A stretch of DNA of 64,000 nucleotides from the NCBI GenBank assembly GCA_046350375.1, contig JAXMAO010000005.1, forward strand, positions 1 through 64,000, in the 5' to 3' direction. The position numbers and the translations under genes were made by a program. Shown one piece after another: positions 8,045 to 15,924 of the stretch; positions within the stretch are counted from its first letter, which is position 1; each line of letters opens with the position of its first letter. Source of the stretch: JAXMAO01 sp046350375. GTDB lineage: Bacteria > Planctomycetota > Phycisphaerae > UBA1845 > UTPLA1. The notes below the pieces were generated by a model that worked only from the letters and a program-made list of their open reading frames with translations, did not search any database and was not told the origin of the DNA.

Positions 8045-9357
8045 CGATACACGCGGCGGACGATGACACCCGGGAAGTAGAACTCGAGAATCTGCCGATA
8101 GGTGGCCCCCATGCGGGCGCGGTGGTCGGCGCCATACTGGCACAGCCCGACGCCGTGGCCGAACCCGCGACCGTCGGCGAATCGCACCGACTTGCCGGAA
8201 TCGACGAGCCTGAATCGGGTGCTCTTGAGCACGTGGCCGCCCATCGAAAGGCGGAAATCTTCGCCGACCAGCGTGGTTGCGGCGCCGCCGGAGCCGGTGA
8301 CGCGGATGCGGGTGGCGCGCCCGTCCGGGCCGGTCTGGTCGACGGCGACGGCGGTGATCTGGCCGAGCGACGCGAGGCGCGGGTAGCGCGCCACGAGCCG
8401 CTTGGTGATCTCGATTTTGGAGAGCGTGACCGGTCCCCAGGCGAAGGCGGGCGCGGCGGAGCAGTCGTTGCAGCGGACGCCGCCGGCGAGCGTGGGGACG
8501 AACGGGTCGCCGGGGCGGAATTCGCGCACCGACTGGGTCATGCCGCCGCAGCAGGATGAGTAATAGGTGCTGAAGATTTTTCGCGCCCGTCGTCGACGAC
8601 CAGCAGGCTCGCCCGAGGTTTCGCGCACCGCCTCGACGGCGCGGCGGTCTTCCCCGGCGACGCCGACGTACATCTGACTGCGTTCGTCGGAGAGCACGTC
8701 GTAGTCGTGGTCGACTGGCGCGGTGAGCTTCTCGTAGAGGACGTAGGTCCGCGCGGCGACGGCCAGGGCGCGCTGGGCCTGGGGGTCGAAGCCGCGCGGC
8801 AGCTCGCCGCGCAGCACGCCGCAGAGATAGCTCTCGACGTCGACGAGATTGGTGACCGTCAGGCCGGAGTCGGCCCGGCGAATGCGCAGCCGGCCGCGGT
8901 AGGTGCGATCGTTGACGACCAGCGCGGCGTCGCCGTCGGGTTCGACCAGCAGGTCGTCGGTGTTGCAGGACGCAGCGCCCAGGAGAATGGCGCCGCTGCC
9001 GGCGGCGGGGGCGACAGTGACGCGCGGCAGCGGCTGGCCGGCGCGGGTGAGTTCGCGTCCGCCGCGGCCGTCGCGCAGGCGATAGGCGCAGAGAATCTGC
9101 AGGTCGAAGCGCGGTTCGGGGCGCAGCCCCAGGAGGCGGACGCGGATGGTGCGGTCGACGACGGGCGGGGTGGAGCCGGTCGGGCCAGCCGGTCGCGGAG
9201 CGAACCAGGGGCGGTGGTCGTGCCCGGCGAGGCAGCCGAGGAAGGCGAGCGAAAGGCAGGAAAGTCCGAGGACGAGGTAGACGCGAAGGCGCGTGGCGCG
9301 CGACAGCCGCCAGTGTCGCAGGAAGCGACTCGCGGATCGCCGGCGACGCTGGGTCAT
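8041..9357 (-). CDS. SpoIID/LytB-domain protein (lytic transglycosylase-like)
   Basis: 438 residues. An N-terminal hydrophobic stretch (residues 25-42, ending FLGC) is a signal anchor or lipoprotein signal. The SpoIID/LytB domain follows: VDVESYLCGVLRGELP (the Glu of GELP is the expected catalytic acid), ALAVAARTYVL, SQMYVG, STYYSSCCGGMTQ, and the C-terminal GHGVGLCQYGADHRARMG. Family members cleave denuded glycan strands of peptidoglycan. The segment encoded at about 8576-8612 reads GEPAGRRRRARKIF, which is out of character; a one-base shift on either side would give GELLVVDDGREKIF, the family pattern. This suggests two compensating indels or sequence errors. The downstream SGNH hydrolase is translationally coupled. 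Confidence 0.85.
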   Translation of the reverse strand: MTQRRRRSASRFLRHWRLSRATRLRVYLVLGLSCLSLAFLGCLAGHDHRPWFAPRPAGPTGSTPPVVDRTIRVRLLGLRPEPRFDLQILCAYRLRDGRGGRELTRAGQPLPRVTVAPAAGSGAILLGAASCNTDDLLVEPDGDAALVVNDRTYRGRLRIRRADSGLTVTNLVDVESYLCGVLRGELPRGFDPQAQRALAVAARTYVLYEKLTAPVDHDYDVLSDERSQMYVGVAGEDRRAVEAVRETSGEPAGRRRRARKIFSTYYSSCCGGMTQSVREFRPGDPFVPTLAGGVRCNDCSAAPAFAWGPVTLSKIEITKRLVARYPRLASLGQITAVAVDQTGPDGRATRIRVTGSGGAATTLVGEDFRLSMGGHVLKSTRFRLVDSGKSVRFADGRGFGHGVGLCQYGADHRARMGATYRQILEFYFPGVIVRRVYR

Positions 9358-9397
9358 GGTCGGCGGGCTCCGAGGGCCGGCAGGCCGGGCCGGGCGA

Positions 9398-10723
9398 TTA
9401 CTCGCCGGGCTTGCGCAGTCGCAGGCCCATTTCGCCGAGGCGGCGCTTGATCTCGTTGAGCGAGGTCTGCCCGAAGTTCCGCGTCGAGAGCAGTTCCTGC
9501 TCGGTGCGCATGCAGAGCTCGCCGATGCTGGCGATGTTCAGCCGCTGGAGACACTTTCGCGAGCGGACCGAAAGCTCGAGCTCGGCGACCGGCCGGGCGA
9601 GCGCCTCGGGGTTGGCGCCGGCGACGGCGGGATGGCTGGCATCGGGGCGCGGGCGCGTGCCCAGTTCGTCGGCGAACTGGCCGAGGCGCAGCCCCTTCTG
9701 GGCCAGCATGGCCTTGATTTCGTTGAGCGAGGTTTCGCCGAAATTCTTGTAGGAAAGCAGCTCGGCCTCGGAGATGCGCAGCAGGTCGCCGAGGGTCCGC
9801 AGGTTCATCTTCTTGAGGCAGTTGCGGGCGCGGACCGAAAGCTCGAATTCGGTGATCGGAATGTCGAGGATGGCGTTGCGGCGCTCGGCCTCGCGCTCCT
9901 GGTCCTCGTCGATGACCATGTGCTCGCTGGCCTCGACGTCCTTCAGGAACATCAGGGCGCGGGCGTGGTTCGGCTCGACCGCCAGGACGCGCTGCAGACA
10001 GTCGGACGCGGCGTCGTACTCGCCGGCGTCTTCGTGCAGGACGGCCAGGTTCATCAGCGCGTTGACGCGCACAATGGGCAACTGGGCGCATTGTTCGTAG
10101 AGATCGACGGCGCGCTCGTCGTCGCCATGCAGGTCGCAGTGAAAGGCGAGCCGGAAGACGTGGCGCCCGTCGTCGGCGGCCAGCTCGACCGCCTTCTCGA
10201 AGGCGGTCCGCGCCGCGTCGGTCTTGCCGGTGTAGTCAAGCAGCCGGCCGTGGGCGCTGTGCCACAGGGCGTTGCTCGCGCCGGCCGAGGCGTGGCGCTT
10301 GAGCAGGTCGGCGGCGGCGTCGACCTCGCCGTTCAGAATGCGCGACTCGGCCAGCTCGCAGGCGCATTCCAGCGCATCGCCGCCGTGGCCGGCGGACTGT
10401 TCAAAGGCGGCGCACGAGTCGGCAAAGCGACCCAGCTCGCGCAGGGCGCGGCCGATCGCCAGGTCGCGCAGGGCGCCGGGCTTGGCCTTGGCCAGGTGGT
10501 CGGCGGCCTCGCGATGGTGCCCGAGGAGCAGGTGGCAGAGCCCGAGCTTCAGGGCGAGGTCTTTGGGGTCGCCGGCGCCGGAGGTTTCGAGCTGGCGCGT
10601 TAGACTTTTGAAATTCTCGACCGAGTCGGCGGTGGCGAAGGCGGCGCGTTGCAGAGAATGCAGCGTGGCGCGGTCCCAGGAAGTTTGCTGGAAGAGAGCG
10701 TTGACATCGATATTGGCAGACAT
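9398..10723 (-). CDS. TPR protein with two tandem RNA polymerase alpha-CTD-like domains
   Basis: 441 residues, start MSANIDVNALFQQ. Residues about 35-300 are tetratricopeptide-like helical repeats (LGLCHLLLGHHREAADHLAKA, AYNKAGE-like units). The C-terminus carries two helix-hairpin-helix modules of the RNA polymerase alpha C-terminal type. The first has FELSVRARNCLKKMNLRTLG and NFGETSLNEIK. The second has LELSVRSRKCLQRLNIASIG and NFGQTSLNEIK. In E. coli alpha-CTD the DNA-contacting residues are Arg265, Asn268, Gly296, Lys298 and Ser299. The first module keeps Arg, Asn, Gly and Ser; the second keeps Arg, Gly and Ser. It may bind DNA upstream elements or RNA polymerase partners. The role is inference; it is not rpoA. 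Confidence 0.82.
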   Translation of the reverse strand: MSANIDVNALFQQTSWDRATLHSLQRAAFATADSVENFKSLTRQLETSGAGDPKDLALKLGLCHLLLGHHREAADHLAKAKPGALRDLAIGRALRELGRFADSCAAFEQSAGHGGDALECACELAESRILNGEVDAAADLLKRHASAGASNALWHSAHGRLLDYTGKTDAARTAFEKAVELAADDGRHVFRLAFHCDLHGDDERAVDLYEQCAQLPIVRVNALMNLAVLHEDAGEYDAASDCLQRVLAVEPNHARALMFLKDVEASEHMVIDEDQEREAERRNAILDIPITEFELSVRARNCLKKMNLRTLGDLLRISEAELLSYKNFGETSLNEIKAMLAQKGLRLGQFADELGTRPRPDASHPAVAGANPEALARPVAELELSVRSRKCLQRLNIASIGELCMRTEQELLSTRNFGQTSLNEIKRRLGEMGLRLRKPGE

Positions 10724-11126
10724 GGAGATCACGGAGCCTCCAACCCCGCCGGAATCGGGGCGAGCATGAGTGTGCAGGTCACGCAGGCGCGGACGGAACG
10801 CAGATTGCACATAAAGTCCCGTTGGTAGCGCGCAGCGGCGAATCGAGGATTGTAAGAAGGGGCCAGCAATCTTCAAGCCGCGCGGCGTTCGCGGCCAGAT
10901 TAGGCGTATCTATTTGTAACAACACAGGTTACGGGCAATGAAAATGCGCGGCGCTGCGCGCGGCGCGTCTCTTGACAGTCGGCGGCCGTTGCCTTGTGCT
11001 ATTTGTTCGTGGTACCCAGGGCTGAACCGCCGACCTTCCATCGGAGCATCCCGTTCGTGTCTCGGCCGTCTGGCCGACGGAATCCCGCGTGAAGCCGCGC
11101 CGGTGCGCCCGCATGAGAGGTCGCCC
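10724..11126. other. Intergenic region between divergent genes, 403 bases
   Basis: No convincing gene. It separates the TPR/alpha-CTD gene (leftward) from the zinc ribbon gene (rightward) and must hold both promoters. A TTGACA hexamer lies at about 10973 on the plus strand, but the best -10 (TGCTAT) sits 19 bases away and is poor. AT-rich patches occur at 10905-10930 (GTATCTATTTGTAACAAC), a likely leftward promoter area. The segment near 11013-11080 resembles the complement of a tRNA 3' half but does not fold as one. Confidence 0.5.
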
Positions 11127-11501
11127 ATGAATTTCGAGGACAAGACTCTGGTATGCGTCGAATGTCAGGCGGAGTTTGTTCACTCCGCCGACGAACAGCA
11201 GCGCTGGTCTGAGCGCGGCTACACGCAGGAGCCCAAGCGCTGCGCGGCCTGCCGGGCCAAGCGGCGAGCGTCCGGCGGGGGCGGGAGCGGTGGCGGAGGC
11301 GGCGGCGGCGGCGGCGGCGGATTTCGCGGCGGATCGGGTGGCGGCGGGCGCGACCGCGGCGGGCCCGGCGGCGGCGGGCCGAAGCAGTTCCATCCGGCCA
11401 CCTGCGCGGCCTGCGGCAAGCAGACCACCGTGCCGTTCAAGCCGACCGAGGGACGCCCGGTCTATTGCCGCGATTGTTTTCAATCGAACCGCCGCGGCTA
11501 G
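11127..11501 (+). CDS. Glycine-rich double zinc-ribbon protein
   Basis: 124 residues, start ATG after GAGAGG. The N-terminal third is a zinc ribbon of the type seen in small zinc-ribbon proteins: CVECQAEFVHS, then CAACRAK, giving CxxC pairs about 30 residues apart. A glycine run with RGG-like elements (GGFRGG, GGRDRGG) covers residues about 52-88. A second CxxC pair follows: CAACGKQTTVPFKP and YCRDC, the CxxC-x(n)-CxxC domain often found at the C-terminus of such proteins. Gly/Arg-rich linkers between zinc ribbons suggest nucleic-acid binding, but that is inference. A strong rho-independent terminator follows 40 bases downstream, so this is a single-gene transcript. Confidence 0.8.
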   Translation: MNFEDKTLVCVECQAEFVHSADEQQRWSERGYTQEPKRCAACRAKRRASGGGGSGGGGGGGGGGGFRGGSGGGGRDRGGPGGGGPKQFHPATCAACGKQTTVPFKPTEGRPVYCRDCFQSNRRG

Positions 11502-11540
11502 TCCGCGCGGCGATTTCGACAAACTGTGAAAGTCATCGCA

Positions 11541-11567
11541 CCCCCGCCGCCCAGGCGGGGGTTTTTT
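11541..11567 (+). terminator. Rho-independent terminator after the zinc-ribbon gene
   Basis: CCCCCGCC at 11541-11548 pairs perfectly with GGCGGGGG at 11554-11561 around a five-base loop and is followed directly by six T. It is the clearest intrinsic terminator on the plus strand of this window and separates the zinc-ribbon gene from cdaA. Confidence 0.92.
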
Positions 11568-11617
11568 CATAGAATAGCAGAGACGACCGGGCTGGTCGGG
11601 CACCCTGCGAGGCGCGC

Positions 11618-12476
11618 ATGGAGTCGGTGCGAACGCTGCTGGACCGTCTGATCCATCTGGATCGGCGTCTGTTCGCGGCGCTGCTGGAACTGGCGTTGAT
11701 CGCGTTCGTGGTGCACGCGGTGATGCGCTTTCTGCGCGGCACGCGCGGCGAGCGCCTCTTTCGCGGCGTGGCGGTGATTCTGCTGGCGGCGACGCTGGTG
11801 GTGAACACCGTGGCCGACAAGCTCGAGCTCGAGCGGATCAAGGTGCTCTATCCGCCGTTCCTGGTGGGCATGCTGCTGGTGGCGCTGGTGGCGTTTCAGC
11901 CCGAGCTGCGGCGGGCGCTGATTCGGCTGGGGGCGACGCGCTGGTTCGGGAACCTGGCCGGCGACCTGGAGCGGACAATCGACGCGGTGGCCGAGTCGAT
12001 CGAGTATCTGGCGCGGAACAAGATCGGCGCGCTGGTGGCGTTCGAGCGCTCGACGCAGCTGGGGGCGATGATCGAATCGGGCACGCGGATGGACTCGGAG
12101 CTGTCGGCGCCGCTCTTGAACACCATTTTCTGGCCCGGCTCGGCGCTGCACGACATGGGGGTGGTCATTTCGGGCGGGCGCATCACGGCGGCCGGGGTGC
12201 AGTTTCCGCTGACCGAGACCGAGGGGCTCGACCAGTCGTTCGGCAGCCGGCACCGCGCGGCGCTGGGGCTGGCCGAGGAGACCGACGCCGTGCTGGTGGT
12301 GGTGAGCGAAGAGACCGGGATCGTCACGGTGTTTGAAGGCGGGCAGATGCGGCGGCGGCTGTCGACCGACGAGCTGCGCGAGGTTCTGCGCGAGCTGCTT
12401 GGCGATTCGGCGGCCCATCTGCGCGGCAGCTCGCCGGTGGTGAGCGGCGCGCCGCCGCGTCCGCGAGCAGGTGTAA
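11618..12476 (+). CDS. cdaA: Diadenylate cyclase (CdaA-like), probable frameshift near the 3' end
   Basis: Makes cyclic di-AMP from two ATP. The N-terminus has hydrophobic membrane segments (about residues 20-37, 48-62 and 72-86), then the DAC domain: GALVAFERSTQLGAMIESG, LLNTIFWPGSALHDMGVVI and GSRHRAALGLAEETDAV. The RHR motif is intact. The canonical DGA motif reads DMG here; the Asp is kept. In the given sequence the frame stays open to 13084, but its last 200 residues are an arginine/alanine shadow of the next gene. A one-base shift would end the protein at the TAA at 12474-12476, three bases before the next ATG, so I end the gene there. The next gene encodes a YbbR/CdaR-like partner, as in Firmicutes. 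Confidence 0.82.
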
Positions 12477-12479
12477 GGC

Positions 12480-13511
12480 ATGTGGGAGCGCGTCCGCGAG
12501 GTCGGCACGGTCATCGTGATCACCTGGCTGATCTGGTGGTCGGCCGACCGGCGCGTCACCGACCGGGCCGAGTTTCCGCTGCGGATCGCCGTGCGCTCGG
12601 CGCGACCGGGCGTGCAGGCGACGGTCGAGTCGCCGCGGCCGGCCGAGGTGCGCGTCACGGTCGAGGGCACGCGCGGCCGGCTGGAGGCGTTTCGCGCGCT
12701 GCTGCAGCGCAACCGCGACCTGCAACTGGAGCACGTCGTGGCGGCCGACGAGTCGTCGCCGGGCACGCGGACGCTCTCGGCGGCCGTGGTGCTGGGGCAG
12801 ACGGCGATTATTCACGACGCCGGGGTGACGATTGTCGATGTCCGCCCGGCGGAAATCTCGGTCGTCTTCGAGCGGCTGGTGGACGTGAGCGTGCGGATCG
12901 AGCCGAGCTTCGGCACGGTGGGGGTGGAGAACGTGGTCTGCCAGCCGGCGACGGTCGAGGTGCGGCGCCTGCCCGAGCGCGTGGCGCACGAGCGGCTGGC
13001 CGATGGCGTGCTGCGACCGTGGGCCGAGCAGGCGCTCAAGCAGTGGCTGGCCTCCAATCCGGACCGGGCGAGCTTCTCGATTGACCTGGCGCTGTCGATA
13101 CCCGACGCGCCGCAGAGCGCCGAGTTTTCGCCGTCGAGCACGGTGCGCGTCGCGGGGCGGTTCGTGAACCTGTTTACGACCGCCAAGAAGGGGCCGGTGC
13201 AGATCGTGTTCGCGATTCCGCCCGAGCTCGAGCGGCAGTACCTGGTGCGCCCGGCCGAGGGGTCGAATTTCCGGCCGGACGTCGAGGTGCGCGGGCCGAC
13301 GGCGGCGGTCGAGCAGTTGACGCCGCAGCAGGTGCTGGTGTTTGTCGACGTGCTGACGAGCGACGCCGCGGGGACGGTGCGGACGATCCGGCGGATGCCG
13401 CGGGCGGTGCTGCCACCGGGGCTGGAGCTGGCGCGCGAGATGCAGGAGGTCGCGTTCGAGCTGGTGGAGCACGGGTCGAACGGCGGGCCGGACGGGGACG
13501 GCGCGCCGTAG
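12480..13511 (+). CDS. YbbR/CdaR-like membrane-anchored protein
   Basis: 343 residues. One N-terminal membrane helix (residues 8-22, VGTVIVITWLIWWSA) is followed by a long extracytoplasmic beta-rich region with repeated patterns of the YbbR kind (VRSARPGVQATVESPRPAEVR, VVFERLVDVSVRIEPSFG, VVCQPATVEVR). In Firmicutes the YbbR protein CdaR is encoded next to cdaA, binds the cyclase and modulates c-di-AMP synthesis. Sequence resemblance here is weak and the call leans on position: the ATG lies three bases after the predicted cdaA stop, with AGGTGTAAGG as a ribosome site. A regulatory role for the neighbouring cyclase is inference. Confidence 0.65.
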   Translation: MWERVREVGTVIVITWLIWWSADRRVTDRAEFPLRIAVRSARPGVQATVESPRPAEVRVTVEGTRGRLEAFRALLQRNRDLQLEHVVAADESSPGTRTLSAAVVLGQTAIIHDAGVTIVDVRPAEISVVFERLVDVSVRIEPSFGTVGVENVVCQPATVEVRRLPERVAHERLADGVLRPWAEQALKQWLASNPDRASFSIDLALSIPDAPQSAEFSPSSTVRVAGRFVNLFTTAKKGPVQIVFAIPPELERQYLVRPAEGSNFRPDVEVRGPTAAVEQLTPQQVLVFVDVLTSDAAGTVRTIRRMPRAVLPPGLELAREMQEVAFELVEHGSNGGPDGDGAP

Positions 13512-13524
13512 CGGATCGAGCGGG

Positions 13525-14859
13525 TCAGCGCGTGCGGCGGAGTCGGCGCCGCGTGAGCAGGACCACCGTGAGCTGCACGGCCGCGGCCGAGAGGAACACG
13601 GCGCGATAGGCGGTCAGTGGCCCGGCCGAGCTTTCGAGCATGTGAACGATCGCCCCGCCGAGCAGCGGTCCGAGGACGAATCCGGCCGAGCCGGCGGCAT
13701 TGAAGCCCGAGAAGGCGGCGCCGCGCAGGTCGTACGGCGCCAGGTCGGCGCAGAGCGACAGGGTGGGGGCGAACATGAGCGCCGCGAACAGGCCCGACGC
13801 GAGCATGAGCGGCGCGAGCAGCGGCGCGGGGGCGAATCCGTAGAGCGCGAAGACAAGCGCGAAGGCCGTGCTGCCGAACGTCAGCGGCGCGGCCGGTCCG
13901 ACGCGGTCGATCAGCCGGCCGGCCGGGTAGATGAGCAGGGCGAACGGCACGAGGAAGAGCGCCAGCAGCCGGCTGCGGATTTCGGGCGAGAGGTGATGCA
14001 CGCTCGCCAGGAAGAGCACGAAGCTGCTGATGGTGACGCCGACGCAGAGCCGCTCGGCGAAGGTGTAGGCGTAGGGGACGGCGATCGTCGAGCGCGCGCG
14101 CAGCAGCGCCAGGGCGTCGCGCAGGCGCGGGCGGTCGGTGTGGCGCGGGGCGTTTGCGACGAAGAGCACGACGTAGAGAATCGCGATCAGCGCGCCGGCC
14201 GCGGCCACTTCGAAGGTGGCGCCGGGGAAGAGCCGCCAGGCGATTCCGCCGAGGCGCGTACCGAGCGCCGTGCCGAACATCATGAACGCGCCGACGATGC
14301 CCATGAATCGGCCGCGCTGGCCGGGCGGAGCGTGGTCGGCGGCGGCCGACATCAGCCCGCAGATTGCCAGCATGTGGGCCGCGCCTTCGAACAGGCGCAG
14401 CGTCAGCAGGCCTGCGAGCGAGGGGGCGACGCCCATGGCGGCGAGCAGCGCGGCGTCGAGCGCCAGTCCGGCGAGAATGGCGCGGCGGCGCGTGGTGCGA
14501 TCGGTGATGGCGGCGATTAGCGGCGTGGCGAGGATCGCCCCGAGCAGGTTGATGGCGCAGAAGAGGTGAGTCCAGATCGACTGCGCCGCGAAGCGATCGG
14601 CGACCAGTTCCTTGATCGACGGGACGATGAGCGTGACCGGCACCATGGTCAGGAGCATGGCGCCGCCGATCCGCAGCGCGGCGCCGCGCGCGGACGGCGC
14701 GGGCGCGACGGCGACAACCCGGCCGGGGGCGGGGCGGTAGTCGAACACGGTCGCGGCGGTCAGCGGTTCGATGCCAGATGCGCGGCGCGGCAAGCCGGGC
14801 GTGTCATGGCCGGGTGTGTCGTGGCCCGGCGTTCGCGTGGAGGTTGAAGTCTCGGGCAT
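13525..14859 (-). CDS. Major facilitator superfamily transporter
   Basis: 444 residues. After a roughly 60-residue cytoplasmic N-terminus with a short TPGHD repeat, about twelve hydrophobic segments are visible (ALRIGGAMLLTMVPVTLI, LFCAINLLGAILATPLIAA, LMLASGLFAALMFAP and others). The MFS loop 2-3 motif is present in the form ITDRTTRRRAIL, and the antiporter-like AADHAPPGQRGRFMGIVGA occurs before TM5. The substrate is unknown; nothing adjacent is metabolically linked. It is convergent with the YbbR-like gene (13 bases apart) and transcribed away from the chemotaxis cluster. Confidence 0.85.
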   Translation of the reverse strand: MPETSTSTRTPGHDTPGHDTPGLPRRASGIEPLTAATVFDYRPAPGRVVAVAPAPSARGAALRIGGAMLLTMVPVTLIVPSIKELVADRFAAQSIWTHLFCAINLLGAILATPLIAAITDRTTRRRAILAGLALDAALLAAMGVAPSLAGLLTLRLFEGAAHMLAICGLMSAAADHAPPGQRGRFMGIVGAFMMFGTALGTRLGGIAWRLFPGATFEVAAAGALIAILYVVLFVANAPRHTDRPRLRDALALLRARSTIAVPYAYTFAERLCVGVTISSFVLFLASVHHLSPEIRSRLLALFLVPFALLIYPAGRLIDRVGPAAPLTFGSTAFALVFALYGFAPAPLLAPLMLASGLFAALMFAPTLSLCADLAPYDLRGAAFSGFNAAGSAGFVLGPLLGGAIVHMLESSAGPLTAYRAVFLSAAAVQLTVVLLTRRRLRRTR

Positions 14860-15323
14860 TGGGGGCAGTCGCCTTTCAGTCGGCCGGATCCCGGCGGATC
14901 GGAGTGCGGCCGATCGCTGTTAGTTTCGGACCAATCGGGGGGAATCTCCAGCCGCATCGGGGGGAGTTTGGGTGTCGCCGGGAGCCGCGTGGGCGATCGT
15001 CGGTCGTGGCTGATTCTCGGGCGTTTGGCGGCAGAGGCGGCGGGTCTCTGGGCGGCGGTCGCGTGCAGTCGGCGGAAAATCTGATTCGCATCGGCTGCTT
15101 TCCGTCGAGTCGGGCGCGGAGGGTGCGGCCTGGCAGCGAGGGCTGGCAAGCATGGAATGACGGGGAATCCCCATTCCCAAAGTGAATCGTGCTCCGCACC
15201 GCGCCGATATCGCACGGACTGTCGAGTCGGGCCGGCGCACACGTGCGCGGACGGAACCCGACTCGGCGGCATGGGTGGGCCGAGGCGCCGGACGAAGGCG
15301 CCGGGCAGCCGGGAGAGACCGAC
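14860..15323. other. Intergenic region between the MFS gene and cheW, 464 bases
   Basis: Long divergent spacer that must carry the promoter of the chemotaxis cluster. I see no good gene and no convincing sigma-70 promoter. A GCCGATAT octamer at 15203-15210 resembles a flagellar sigma -10 element, but no TAAA element lies at the right distance. GGGGAATCCCC is a short palindrome at about 15162-15172. Repeated GGGGGGA/GGCGG tracts dominate the left half. Confidence 0.5.
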
Positions 15324-15842
15324 ATGGCAGCGACGCTTGAGACGGCAAGACCCGCGGCTGGGGGCAAGCACGCGGGGGTCGGAGTGAACGTCAGCCAGAT
15401 CGTGAGCTTCAAGCTGGCGGAGGAGGAGTATGGCCTGGACATCATGAAGGTCCAGGAAATCATCCTGATCGGCCAGATCACGCAGATGCCGCAGGCGCCG
15501 GAGTTCGTCCGGGGGCTGATCAATCTGCGCGGTCACGTCATTCCGATCATCGACCTGCGGAAGCGCTTCGGGCTGCCGGAGGTCGAGAAGGCCGAGAGCC
15601 AGCGGATCATCGTGGTGAACGTCGGCCGGCGGACGATCGGCATCGTCGTGGACGAGGTGGACCAGGTGCTGCGGGTGAAGGCGGAGGACATCGAGCCGCC
15701 GCCGACGAGCATCAAGGGGATCGACCACGACTTCATCTGCGGGCTGGTGAAGCGCGACACGAAGCTGGTGATTCTGCTGGACGTGGAGCGGCTGCTGACC
15801 GAGCAGGAGCGCGAGGCGCTCAACGCGCCGGCGAGCGCGTAA
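15324..15842 (+). CDS. cheW: Chemotaxis coupling protein CheW
   Basis: 172 residues, start ATG after GGGAGAGACC. It begins with about 25 extra residues (Ala/Gly-rich), then the CheW fold: IVSFKLAEEEYGLDIMKVQEI, VRGLINLRGHVIPIIDLRKRFG and RIIVVNVGRRTIGIVVDEV. NLRGxVIPxxDLR is the family hallmark. It links the receptor to the kinase CheA in the cytoplasmic signalling array. First gene of an eight-gene cluster on one strand that runs to cheB. Confidence 0.95.
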   Translation: MAATLETARPAAGGKHAGVGVNVSQIVSFKLAEEEYGLDIMKVQEIILIGQITQMPQAPEFVRGLINLRGHVIPIIDLRKRFGLPEVEKAESQRIIVVNVGRRTIGIVVDEVDQVLRVKAEDIEPPPTSIKGIDHDFICGLVKRDTKLVILLDVERLLTEQEREALNAPASA

Positions 15843-15924
15843 CGAAACATCGTGGCGCGGAAGCGCCTGAGATCGGAATATTCGAATTCACGTGAATCGA
15901 AAGTCACACAACACGGAGAGAGCC

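Noticed and set aside
11013..11080. tRNA-like sequence on the minus strand (GGTTCAGCCC near a CTCGG/CCGAG pair)
   Set aside because: The T stem does not pair and no anticodon arm or acceptor pair can be built; at most a chance or decayed fragment.
15178..15210. Flagellar sigma-like promoter (CAAAG ... GCCGATAT) before cheW
   Set aside because: The spacing between the elements is about six bases too long and the -35 part is poor.
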